Shown piece by piece: positions 22,097-30,088 of a stretch of DNA of 46,797 nucleotides (positions are counted from its first letter, which is position 1; each line of letters begins with the position of its first letter). Source of the DNA: Clostridia bacterium. GTDB lineage: Bacteria; Bacillota; Clostridia; TANB77; CAG-508. The DNA is taken from NCBI GenBank assembly GCA_017510525.1, contig JAFWNC010000001.1, positions 1 through 46,797 of the forward strand. Reading direction: 5' to 3'. Both the position numbers and the translations under genes were made by a program. The notes beneath the pieces are model-generated. The model did not search any database, was not told where the DNA came from, and saw only the letters and a list, made by a program, of their open reading frames with translations.

Positions 22097-23629
22097 ATGC
22101 TAGAAACAACATTGTGTTTATTAAAAAAAGAAAATAAAATATTACTTGCTATGAAAAAGAGAGGCTTTGGTGAAGGAAAATATAATGGAGTTGGAGGAAA
22201 AATTGAAAGTGTAGAAACTCCAGAAGAGGCAATGATAAGAGAAACCGAAGAAGAAATATTAGTTACTCCAACAAAATATGAAAAAGTTGGTATTATAGAA
22301 TTTGATGAGTTTTATAAAGGCAAAAAAGAAAAGGTTATGTTTCATCTATATATTGCAAGCAAGTGGCAAGGTGAACCAACTGAAAGTGAAGAAATGAAAC
22401 CTGAGTGGTTTGATATTAAAAATATTCCATATGACAGAATGTTTCCTGATGATAAATATTGGCTTCCACTTATATTGGAAGGAAAAAAGATAAGAGCATA
22501 TTTTGACTTTGATGAAGAGTGGAATCTACTTAATAAAAAGATAGAGGAATTAAATAAGAATATAAGCATAGTGATAGATGGACAAGCAGGTTCTTGTGGA
22601 AAGGGTAAAATATGTGGGTATTTAGCTCAAAAAGATAATTTTAGTATATCTACCAATAACTGGGCTAGCAATGCGGGACATACATATGTACAAAATGATG
22701 GTAGAAAAATAATAGTGAGCCATTTACCAATGGCTATTGTTAATCCTAATACCAAACTTTGCATAAATGCAGGAGCAATAATTACACCTGAAATTTTATA
22801 TAAAGAAATCCATGAGTATAAAGATTTAATTGGAAATAGAAAAATTTATATTCATCCTAGAGCAATGATAATTCAGGAGAAACATAGAAAAATAGAAAAA
22901 GAAAACATAAGAAGTGGTTCTACTTTTAAAGGATGCGGAGCAGCACTTGCAGATAAAATTATGAGGGAAAAGGATATTGTGCTTGCAAAAGATTATTTCA
23001 CAAATACTGATAATCAATATAATGATAAAATTGAGGTAAGTGACACATCTATTATTCTAAATAAGGAAGTAGACAGAATATTAATTGAAGGAGCACAAGG
23101 ACAAGATTTAGATATAAATTATGGATTGGATTATCCTAATGTTACTAGTAGAATGTGCAGTGCTGCTCAGTTAGTTGCAGATGCGGGATTAAGTGTTTTT
23201 AAAGTAAAAGATATTTATATGATTATTAGACCATATCCAATTAGAATAAGCAATGAAACAAATATAGGTGAGAATGTTTATAGCGGAGATTATGATGGAA
23301 GTAAAGAGATTACTTGGAATGAAATTGCAAAAAGATGTGGATATGATGGAAACTTAGAGGAATATACAACAGTAACGAAGAAAAAAAGAAGAGTTTTTGA
23401 AATGAATTGGGAGAGATTAAAATACAATGTAATGATAAATAGACCAACGCAGATAGTCTTAAATTTTGCACAATATATTGATTACAAAGCATACATGTGT
23501 AAAAATTTTGATGAATTGCCACAAAAAGTTAAAGATTTTATTTTTAAAATTGAAGAAGAAACTCAAGTACCTGTTACAATAATTGGAACGGGAGAAAAAG
23601 ATGAAGATATTATAGATTTGAGAAAATAA
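22097..23629 (+). CDS. Fusion of MTH1-type Nudix domain and PurA/PurZ-like synthetase
   Basis: The protein has 510 residues. Residues 1-145 form a Nudix domain close to human MTH1: box from G34 with RE 48-49 and EE 52-53, then EWFDIKNIPYDRMFPDDKYWLPL with the paired Asp that in MTH1 contact the purine base. Residues 155-510 resemble adenylosuccinate synthetase: P-loop GQAGSCGKGK (162-171), WASNAGHT (189-196), RSGSTFKGCGAALADK (272-287), IEGAQGQDLDI (330-340) and TTVTKKKRR (424-432). The PurA motif GDEGKGK has Ser166 in place of the catalytic Asp, and the domain is short (about 355 residues), both PurZ-like. PurZ joins dGMP and aspartate on the way to 2-aminoadenine. The Nudix half could supply the monophosphate. 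Substrate inferred. Confidence 0.8.
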   Translation: MLETTLCLLKKENKILLAMKKRGFGEGKYNGVGGKIESVETPEEAMIRETEEEILVTPTKYEKVGIIEFDEFYKGKKEKVMFHLYIASKWQGEPTESEEMKPEWFDIKNIPYDRMFPDDKYWLPLILEGKKIRAYFDFDEEWNLLNKKIEELNKNISIVIDGQAGSCGKGKICGYLAQKDNFSISTNNWASNAGHTYVQNDGRKIIVSHLPMAIVNPNTKLCINAGAIITPEILYKEIHEYKDLIGNRKIYIHPRAMIIQEKHRKIEKENIRSGSTFKGCGAALADKIMREKDIVLAKDYFTNTDNQYNDKIEVSDTSIILNKEVDRILIEGAQGQDLDINYGLDYPNVTSRMCSAAQLVADAGLSVFKVKDIYMIIRPYPIRISNETNIGENVYSGDYDGSKEITWNEIAKRCGYDGNLEEYTTVTKKKRRVFEMNWERLKYNVMINRPTQIVLNFAQYIDYKAYMCKNFDELPQKVKDFIFKIEEETQVPVTIIGTGEKDEDIIDLRK

Positions 23630-23643
23630 AGGAAGTGATATAG

Positions 23644-24543
23644 ATGGAAGAAAATAAAACAAATATAAATTGGTATCCTGGTCATATGGCTAAGACTAGG
23701 AGGCAAATATCTGAAGATTTGAAGTTAATAGATGTTGTAATAGAATTGTTGGATGCTAGAATTCCTGTTTCTAGTCAAAATCCAGATATTGCTGGAATGA
23801 CTAATGGAAAAAAGAGAATAGTTTTACTTAATAAGGCTGATTTGGCAGATAAATTAGAGACTAAAAAATGGATAGAGTTCTTTGAGAAAAAGGGTATTCC
23901 ATGTTTAGATGTTGATTCTAATTCTGGTAGAGGTGTTGATAAAGTTAATAGAGTTATTGAGAGTTTAATGAAAGATGAGATTGAAAAGAAGAGAGCAAGG
24001 GGAATTATTAATAAAACTATTCGTGTTATGATTTTAGGTATTCCTAATGTTGGTAAATCATCTTTTATTAATCGTGTTTCTAAGAAGACATCTATGGTTG
24101 TTGGAAATAAACCTGGTGTTACTAGACAGAAACAATGGATTAGACTTGGTTCTAATATTGAACTTCTTGATACTCCTGGTGTTTTATGGCCTAAGTTTGA
24201 GGAAGAGATTGGTCTTAATTTAGCTTATACTGGAAGTATTAAAGATGATATTTTTGATAGAGTTGAAATTGCTTATTCTTTTACTAAGTATATGATTAAT
24301 AATTATTTTGATAGATTGATTGATAGATATGGATTAGATGAGAGTAGTGTTAAGAGTGTTCTTTCTGATGAGAGGTTTATGGAGAATGAACGTATCTATG
24401 AGGTTATGAAGATGATTGGTAAAAGAAGAGGTGCGATTGTTTCTGGCGGTGAGGTTGATGATGAGAAAGTTTCTAGGATTATTTTGGATGATTTTAGAAG
24501 CGGTAAGTTTGGAGAGATTACGCTTGAGAAGGTGGTGATATAG
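23644..24543 (+). CDS. rbgA: Ribosome biogenesis GTPase RbgA (YlqF)
   Basis: RbgA acts late in assembly of the 50S subunit. The 299-residue protein has the circularly permuted GTPase order: VLLNKADLAD (G4) near residue 62, then GIPNVGKSSFINR (G1) near residue 136, GVTRQKQ (G2) and DTPGVLWP (G3). The N-terminus, MEENKTNINWYPGHMAKTRR, carries the conserved W-Y/F-PGHMAK. Its ribosome-binding site and first ten codons (23629-23673) are repeated five times upstream, between accessory genes. It overlaps nothing and is followed at 2 bp by mrnC. Confidence 0.96.
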   Translation: MEENKTNINWYPGHMAKTRRQISEDLKLIDVVIELLDARIPVSSQNPDIAGMTNGKKRIVLLNKADLADKLETKKWIEFFEKKGIPCLDVDSNSGRGVDKVNRVIESLMKDEIEKKRARGIINKTIRVMILGIPNVGKSSFINRVSKKTSMVVGNKPGVTRQKQWIRLGSNIELLDTPGVLWPKFEEEIGLNLAYTGSIKDDIFDRVEIAYSFTKYMINNYFDRLIDRYGLDESSVKSVLSDERFMENERIYEVMKMIGKRRGAIVSGGEVDDEKVSRIILDDFRSGKFGEITLEKVVI

Positions 24544-24544
24544 A

Positions 24545-24943
24545 ATGGAATTGTTTGATAGAAAAAGGGAAGAGGTTGATGTTAATTTGCTATCTCCACT
24601 TACTTGGGCGTATGTTGGTGATAGTGTTTATGAGTTGTTTATTCGTACTAATTTAGTTAATGAGACTAATCTAAAACCTCATAAATTACATATTAAGACC
24701 ATTGAGTTTGTTAAGGCTAAAGCTCAGGCTGATATTTTAAAAGGAATAATGGATGATCTTTCTGATGAGGAAAAGGATATTGTTAGACGTGCTAGGAATA
24801 CTCAGAATCATCATTTGCCTAAAAACGCAGATCCTGATGATTATATGTATGCTACGGCTTTTGAAGGATTAATTGGATATTTATTTTTATCTAAAAAAGA
24901 TAAAAGATTAAAAGAAATTTTAGAAAAATGTTTGACTAAATAG
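24545..24943 (+). CDS. mrnC: Mini-ribonuclease III
   Basis: Mini-III matures 23S rRNA ends in Gram-positive bacteria and has the RNase III catalytic domain without a dsRNA-binding domain. The 132-residue protein shows LTWAYVGDSVYELFIR with catalytic Asp near residue 27, RRARNTQNHHLPKNAD near residue 82 and YATAFEGLIGYLFL with catalytic Glu near residue 106. It lies 2 bp after rbgA, so a late-ribosome-assembly pair is formed. Confidence 0.95.
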   Translation: MELFDRKREEVDVNLLSPLTWAYVGDSVYELFIRTNLVNETNLKPHKLHIKTIEFVKAKAQADILKGIMDDLSDEEKDIVRRARNTQNHHLPKNADPDDYMYATAFEGLIGYLFLSKKDKRLKEILEKCLTK

Positions 24944-24980
24944 GCGAAATATGTTATAAATAATAGGTACTTAAATTTAA

Positions 24981-25055
24981 GGCCCCTTGGTCAAGCGGTT
25001 AAGACGCCACCCTCTCAAGGTGGAATCATGGGTTCGATTCCCGTAGGGGTCACCA
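24981..25055 (+). tRNA. tRNA-Glu (CTC)
   Basis: A full cloverleaf: acceptor GGCCCCT with AGGGGTC, D arm GGTCAAGCGGTTAAGAC, anticodon stem CCACC/GGTGG with loop CTCTCAA (anticodon CTC), T arm GGGTTCGATTCCC, and encoded CCA at 25053-25055. Confidence 0.95.
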
Positions 25056-25060
25056 AATAG

Positions 25061-25094
25061 AAAACGCACATGTTTTTATACATGTGCGTTTTTT
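25061..25094 (+). terminator. Rho-independent terminator after tRNA-Glu
   Basis: A stem AAAACGCACATG/CATGTGCGTTTT with loop TTTTTATA runs into six T. The A run on the left also lets it end the minus-strand gene at 25105. Confidence 0.9.
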
Positions 25095-25104
25095 GCATGA
25101 AAGG

Positions 25105-25341
25105 TTAGATAAGAGGACCATGGTTTACTTCATTGGATTTGTATACTTTTATACATTCCATAACATATTGACCAAAGGTCCAATCTTTCCCAGACATATT
25201 GATGAATGATAAGTATTCTGCTACTTTGTTCCGAAGATATACATAGTAAATAACTGAGGTTTTGTACTTCTCAATTGCTTCTTGTAAATCTTCTCGTGTT
25301 TTGAGGTTCATCATTTCATCAGGACAGTCTTTTGATGGCAT
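25105..25341 (-). CDS. Hypothetical 78-aa protein next to tRNA-Glu
   Basis: I do not recognise this family. The protein has 78 residues, helical, with a CPDEMMNLKTREDLQEAIEKYK start and TFGQYVMECIKVYKSNEV near the end. On the minus strand AAAGGAGG precedes ATG 25341, so that start is preferred over one six codons upstream that overlaps the site. Codon use is less AT-extreme than neighbours and includes CGG and GAG codons. Together with the tRNA neighbour this suggests acquisition. Confidence 0.65.
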   Translation of the reverse strand: MPSKDCPDEMMNLKTREDLQEAIEKYKTSVIYYVYLRNKVAEYLSFINMSGKDWTFGQYVMECIKVYKSNEVNHGPLI

Positions 25342-25469
25342 AAAGATGCCTCCTTTCAAATATAATGTATACTTATATTATATAACAAAAATTGGAATTT
25401 TGCAAATTTTGTAAACCAGAAAAGCGCTAAATTGTAACAAAAATGATATATAAAAAAGCTGTAAATTTA

Positions 25470-25498
25470 TTGACGAAAAAAATCGTATAATATATACT
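25470..25498 (+). promoter_or_regulatory. Sigma-A promoter of the gene at 25560
   Basis: TTGACG at 25470-25475 and TATACT at 25493-25498 are separated by 17 bases. Confidence 0.7.
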
Positions 25499-25559
25499 TA
25501 TAGTAGAAAAATGGCAAATAATTCTAATGAAAAAATATAAATTTAATGGAGGTAAACTA

Positions 25560-27302
25560 ATGAGAAATAAAGTGATAAAAAAATTATTAGTTATTACTTT
25601 AGTTTTAATGATTATAACTAGTTTACTTCACATCTATTTTGTTCCGAATCAAGTACAAGCATTAAGCGGTTCATATACACAGTCTGTTAAATCTGGAATT
25701 TCGGCTTTTCCAGAAAGTTATCAAAAACAATTAGCGTATTTAAAATATTTACATCCTAATTGGGAATTTAAAGCTTATTATACAGGAATAGATTGGAGTG
25801 AAGTAACTTCAGCAGAGGCTGAAAATACTTGTCTTAGAAACACAATATATAAAAATTATACAATTGATCCATTAGCTTTATGTATATGTGGAAGAAGTGG
25901 AGATGCAAATTATTATTGTGGTTCAGCTAAAGTAGTAAATTATTATTTAGATCCTAGAAATTTCATGGGTGAAGCAATGATATTCCAATTTTTAGATTTA
26001 TCTAATGGTTCAGGAGTTAATAGAGATGTTGTTGCATCTGCAGTTTCAGGAACGTTTTTAGAGCAGTATTTAGATGATATTATGGCTGCAGCAAATGAGG
26101 CTGATGTAAATCCTTTACATATTGTAGCAACTATATTTCAAGAAATAGGTAAATCTGGAACACCAAGAGCTATTTCTGGAACTGTTTCAGGTTATGAAGG
26201 TTTATATAACTTTTATAATTATGGTGCTACAGACGGAGCTGGAGCTGTTGAGAGGGGATTAGCTAAAGCTAGAGAGTTAGGATGGTCAAACCCTAGATAT
26301 GCTTTAGTAGATGGAGCTAAAAGAGTATTAGCAAATAATTATATTGCAGCTGGACAATCAACAAAATATTTTTATAAGTTTGATGTTGTTGGAAATGAGA
26401 TATTAACAGAAAATATGGGTGAGAGATCATATTCTTCTAACTATTTCTATTCACATCAATATATGACAAATCTTAGAGATCCAGCAAGTCAGGCAGGTTC
26501 TTTATATGACATATATGCTGATAACGGAATATTAGATTCTAAATTAACATTTACAATTCCAGTTTATAATAATATGCCTGCTTCAGCATCAGCAGTTCCA
26601 ACTTCTTTATCAGGTGAATTATATTATATAGATAGTTTGAAAAAATATGGTGTTCAATTTAGGGAATCTGCTGGAGGAACATCACTTGGAAATATTTATA
26701 AAGATACTAGAGTTCAATTGCTTGCAAATGAAGGATACTGGAGTAGAGTTAAAATTATTAGAGCAACATCATATAATGGAGGATGGAATGCTGAAGAAAA
26801 GGTAGGTTATGTTGCGACAGAGTATTTAACTAAGGTTGGAACAGAAGTACCTGATTATAGAGGTTCTGTTGATATGGGTAATACTGGTAGTAGTTCACCA
26901 CAGCCTACTGTAGTACAAAGTTCTGATTATAAAATAGAAGGATCAAATATGATGATGACTCCAACTGTTTCGGTAAATGATATTAAGTCAAAAAATCCAT
27001 CAGCTATAATAAAGAATTCATCTGGAAGTGTTATTAGTAATGGAGAAGAGCTTGTTGGAACAGGATATACAGTTACAATTGATAGTACAACATATACTGT
27101 TATTAAATATGGTGACTTAAATGGTGATGGATATGTTGATACTGGGGATACATTGATCGCAAAACAGGTTGTTCTGGGGAAAAGAGGCATTGATGGAATA
27201 TTTAAAACCGCAATGGATGTAAATAAAGATAATTATATTGATACAGGAGATACTCTAGTATTGAAAAAGGTCATTTTGAAAGTTGGAAATATTACATTAT
27301 AG
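25560..27302 (+). CDS. Secreted glucosaminidase with dockerin-like end
   Basis: The protein has 580 residues from ATG 25560 behind GGAGGT. A signal peptide ends near VQALSGS (residue 36). A large catalytic domain follows, of the clostridial N-acetylglucosaminidase type: YLKYLHPNWEFKAYYTG at the start, NFMGEAMIFQFL, HIVATIFQEIGKSG with a likely catalytic Glu, and YEGLYNFYNYGA. An SH3-type region lies near residues 360-430. The last 60 residues hold two dockerin type I calcium loops, GDLNGDGYVDTGD and DVNKDNYIDTGD. It probably cuts peptidoglycan at the cell surface, bound by a cohesin partner not seen here. Confidence 0.83.
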   Translation: MRNKVIKKLLVITLVLMIITSLLHIYFVPNQVQALSGSYTQSVKSGISAFPESYQKQLAYLKYLHPNWEFKAYYTGIDWSEVTSAEAENTCLRNTIYKNYTIDPLALCICGRSGDANYYCGSAKVVNYYLDPRNFMGEAMIFQFLDLSNGSGVNRDVVASAVSGTFLEQYLDDIMAAANEADVNPLHIVATIFQEIGKSGTPRAISGTVSGYEGLYNFYNYGATDGAGAVERGLAKARELGWSNPRYALVDGAKRVLANNYIAAGQSTKYFYKFDVVGNEILTENMGERSYSSNYFYSHQYMTNLRDPASQAGSLYDIYADNGILDSKLTFTIPVYNNMPASASAVPTSLSGELYYIDSLKKYGVQFRESAGGTSLGNIYKDTRVQLLANEGYWSRVKIIRATSYNGGWNAEEKVGYVATEYLTKVGTEVPDYRGSVDMGNTGSSSPQPTVVQSSDYKIEGSNMMMTPTVSVNDIKSKNPSAIIKNSSGSVISNGEELVGTGYTVTIDSTTYTVIKYGDLNGDGYVDTGDTLIAKQVVLGKRGIDGIFKTAMDVNKDNYIDTGDTLVLKKVILKVGNITL

Positions 27303-27312
27303 GAGAATAAAA

Positions 27313-28794
27313 ATGAAGGATTGTAGAATTTTAAAGAAAATATTTTTAATAATATTTTTCAGTTTAGTTGCGTTATTTATAAAAAGTGGAAAGGTTGATG
27401 CAGCATATGCAAATATTACCTGCCCACCAATTGCAACTGCTGGAACAAGTATGAACATTATAGTAACAGGATCAGCGGCACAGTGGAATTTATCTTTGAA
27501 AGTTAATGGAACTCAAATTGCTTCAAGTAATGAGCTAGATAGTATAGAAAATAAAACAATATCTTTCTCAGGTAAATATACTCCTTCATCTGCTGGAACA
27601 GTAACGGTTACTTTAGAGGGGACTGCTACAGATGCAGATGGAACAACTATTAGAAGCTTTGCTTCAAAAAGCCTTTCGGTTTCAGGGGGAAGTTCAAGTT
27701 CTGGTACATCTGGAAATACAACATCTGTTGCTCCTAAAAATGAGGGAACAAATACAAGTGCAGCTAATACAACATCATCAGATGAACCAAGATTAACAAA
27801 CCTTGGAATTACGCCACATGACTTTAGTGGATTTAGATCTGCTAATACTAGTTATTCAGTAAGCGTTCCTAATGATTGTTCTTCAGTTAGTATTTATGCA
27901 GAAGGTAATGGATCAATATCTGGAACAGGAAGTAAAACTTTAAAAGAAGGTACAAATAAATTTGAAATAACAGTTTCTTTAAATGGCTCATCAAAAACAT
28001 ATACTTTATCAATAAATAGAGCTACTGCTGATGGTGAGGATGTTCCAAATGTTACTGATGAAGAGGAAAAGAAAGACGAAGAAGATAATGATCAAGATAG
28101 TTTTCTATTAGATGATTTAAAGGTTGAGGGATATGAACTAAGCCCAAAATTTGATAAAAAAATAAAAAAATATACTGTTAAACTTGATAAAAAACCGGAT
28201 TCTTTAGATAAACTAAAAGAACTTGTAAAAGCAAGTTTTAAAGATGAAAAATATAAAGTTGAAATAATAACTAATTCTGAATTAAAAGATGATAAAAATG
28301 ATGTTTATGTTGTTATAAAAGATGATGAAAAAGAATATTCAAGATATACAATTACTTTTTCTTATGAGAAAGAAGAAGAAAAACCTAAAGCTGTTGGGGC
28401 TGTTGTTCCTTTAAATAATGATACAGGGTATTTAGATGGAATAGGTAAACTAAGTTATTTAGTTATTGCTTTTTCTTCAATAGGTTTCTTTATTGCATTT
28501 GTTATGAGTGTTTATTCATATGTATTGAGTAGAAAATTACGTGGATATCAAGAAGATGAAGAGTATGAAAATGAAGGCGAAGTTGAGTACTCAAATTATT
28601 TAGAAGAAAATGAAAATGATGATTTGAATACAGCTGAAACTTTTGAGAACAATTCTGAAGAAAGTGAAAGAATTAAAGAGTTAGAAGATAATGATATGGA
28701 TTCTGGAAATTTATTAAAGGAAAGTATAGAGTCTGTTTCAAAATTAAGTGGATATAGAAATTCAAGAAAAGGAAGAGCTGGAAGACATTTTTAA
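27313..28794 (+). CDS. Cell-surface beta-sandwich protein with C-terminal membrane anchor
   Basis: The protein has 493 residues from ATG 27313 (AGGAG). It has a signal peptide (about 1-32), an Ig-like domain, a Ser/Thr linker, two cadherin-like beta-sandwich domains (from LTNLGITPHDF and LLDDLKVEGYELSP, each ending with a YTxSxNR-like strand), then one membrane helix LSYLVIAFSSIGFFIAF near residue 385 and an acidic cytoplasmic tail. It follows the dockerin-bearing hydrolase by 10 bp and is cotranscribed with it, so it may anchor or guide that enzyme. Confidence 0.75.
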   Translation: MKDCRILKKIFLIIFFSLVALFIKSGKVDAAYANITCPPIATAGTSMNIIVTGSAAQWNLSLKVNGTQIASSNELDSIENKTISFSGKYTPSSAGTVTVTLEGTATDADGTTIRSFASKSLSVSGGSSSSGTSGNTTSVAPKNEGTNTSAANTTSSDEPRLTNLGITPHDFSGFRSANTSYSVSVPNDCSSVSIYAEGNGSISGTGSKTLKEGTNKFEITVSLNGSSKTYTLSINRATADGEDVPNVTDEEEKKDEEDNDQDSFLLDDLKVEGYELSPKFDKKIKKYTVKLDKKPDSLDKLKELVKASFKDEKYKVEIITNSELKDDKNDVYVVIKDDEKEYSRYTITFSYEKEEEKPKAVGAVVPLNNDTGYLDGIGKLSYLVIAFSSIGFFIAFVMSVYSYVLSRKLRGYQEDEEYENEGEVEYSNYLEENENDDLNTAETFENNSEESERIKELEDNDMDSGNLLKESIESVSKLSGYRNSRKGRAGRHF

Positions 28795-28814
28795 ACTTTA
28801 TTATGAACATGTAT

Positions 28815-28839
28815 GGGCGACTATTGGTCGTCCTTTTTT
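28815..28839 (+). terminator. Rho-independent terminator after the surface protein
   Basis: GGGCGAC and GTCGTCC (one G-U pair) flank TATTG and run into six T. A related GGGGCGGC...CGTCC hairpin ends the gene at 39392. Confidence 0.85.
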
Positions 28840-28861
28840 GTTGAAATAAAAAATCTTTGAA

Positions 28862-28925
28862 GTAGGGATGGACCCTTACTTGGGCAATTTCTTCGAAGAC
28901 GGACAAGCGATGCTCACCCCTACAT
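28862..28925 (+). repeat. GTAGGG...CCCCTAC palindromic element
   Basis: The ends GTAGGG and CCCCTAC are inverted, with internal partly paired GC-rich sequence that contrasts with the AT-rich region. It is related by its ends to the palindromes at 15266 and inside fmt at 39131. Confidence 0.5.
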
Positions 28926-29275
28926 GTTTGTCGAATTTTGTCGAACGATTTTTGTTGAAAATCAAGGCGTTTGATGCTATAATCAAAATCGTTAATGAGA
29001 AATTAACATTTTTAAATCTAAGAAAGATATTTTTATTTCTTAAAATATCTTATTCCCCAATTTTAAATTTTAATAATTTGATGAGAAAACTAGTATAAAT
29101 ATAGATTAGTTAGTTTTCTTATTAACAAATATATTTGAAAGGAGGATTGTCACGGGAATTTACTTTTTTGTTTTTTGAAGAAAAATTTATTTTAATGGTA
29201 TAGCCCCCAGAAAATAATAAGATATACTAGTTTGTAATCAAATTGATTGTGTTTTTTTACCTACTACAACTTATA

Positions 29276-29330
29276 AACATGGGACTAACTTTTGGGACGT
29301 GTCCCAAAAGTTAGTCTCATGTTTTATTTT
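29276..29330 (+). terminator. 23-bp hairpin with T tract
   Basis: Positions 29276-29298 pair with 29301-29323 over 23 bp with a single G-U pair and only GT between the arms; a T-rich run follows. It is far longer than other terminators here. No gene lies directly before it, so it could end an unannotated transcript or be a mobile palindrome with a GGGACGTGTCCC core. Confidence 0.55.
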
Positions 29331-29343
29331 TTTTGTATTTTTC

Positions 29344-29372
29344 TTGACTAAAAAAATTCTATTAGATATACT
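29344..29372 (+). promoter_or_regulatory. Sigma-A promoter of the gene at 29399
   Basis: TTGACT at 29344-29349 and TATACT at 29367-29372 are separated by 17 bases. Confidence 0.78.
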
Positions 29373-29398
29373 AGATGTGTAACAAAAGGAGAGATAAA

Positions 29399-30067
29399 AT
29401 GAAGGAGAAGAAGACAGAGAAGAAAACGTTTATTTTAGCGGTTCCTACGGTTATTATTATAATTGTTTTTTTGATTGCTATGCCTATAATGATTTATCGA
29501 AAAAACTTTAAACCGTTGTCAAGAGATGAGTCAATTACTCTTTCTAAAAAGATACTTTCGATAGATAATATTTCTTGTGAAATCATTACAAAGAGTGAAG
29601 ATGAAAAGGTTGTTGATTATAAGTTTAAGGACAATGTTTTGCTTAGCAATTATAATGATGCAATAGAGTTAACTGAAGATGATAAATGTACATATGTTGA
29701 TTTAAAAGAAAAACAAGTTTACAACTATAATTCAAAAAATAATATAGATAATTTTAAAAGTTTATTAAATTCTGCTATTGAGATTTTAGAAAATGATGAT
29801 TATGATTATGAATTTGTAAAATATGAAAAAATCAATGGAATTAAGGTGGCTACTGTTAAATTAACTAAAGATGATTCTGAATTTATTATTTCTATAGACA
29901 GAAGTACAGGTATGCCAGTTAAAATTGATGGTGAATATAATATAAAAAATGAAGACAAAAAAGGTGATATTACAACTATTTTTAGATATCAGATTGGGCA
30001 AGTTCAAGATGATGATTTAAAATTACCTGATACTACAGAAGGATTTAATATAAATAATATGGACTAA
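29399..30067 (+). CDS. Hypothetical membrane-anchored protein, LolA-like
   Basis: The protein has 222 residues from ATG 29399 (AAAGGAG). One N-terminal membrane helix (about 12-33) follows a lysine-rich start; the rest is extracellular. The body is a beta-rich fold reminiscent of LolA/sigma-factor-regulator-like surface domains, with a YEKINGIKVATVKLTKDDSEFIISIDRSTGMPVKIDGEY segment split by a turn. The family assignment is weak. It is followed at 21 bp by a coiled-coil gene, probably in one operon. Confidence 0.6.
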   Translation: MKEKKTEKKTFILAVPTVIIIIVFLIAMPIMIYRKNFKPLSRDESITLSKKILSIDNISCEIITKSEDEKVVDYKFKDNVLLSNYNDAIELTEDDKCTYVDLKEKQVYNYNSKNNIDNFKSLLNSAIEILENDDYDYEFVKYEKINGIKVATVKLTKDDSEFIISIDRSTGMPVKIDGEYNIKNEDKKGDITTIFRYQIGQVQDDDLKLPDTTEGFNINNMD

Positions 30068-30088
30068 AGATAAGAAGAGGAGAAAAAA

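Larger units (their letters stand above)
28840..29343 (+). other. Gene-free stretch with repeats and a stray ribosome-binding site
   Basis: No convincing gene is seen in about 500 bp. It holds the palindrome at 28862-28925; tandem TTTGTCGAA-type decamers near 28928-28950; a 9-bp inverted repeat AGAAAACTA/TAGTTTTCT at 29083-29119; a perfect AAAGGAGG near 29138 followed only by a ten-codon frame; and the long hairpin at 29276-29323. A 76-codon frame from 28868 has no site and an atypical composition. Confidence 0.5.

Noticed and set aside
22097..23629. Housekeeping PurA
   Set aside because: Short synthetase part, Nudix fusion and Ser in place of the catalytic Asp argue against the normal purine-pathway enzyme.
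28868..29098. 76-codon plus-strand frame
   Set aside because: No ribosome-binding site; it runs through a palindromic repeat and AT-rich tail with no protein-like pattern.
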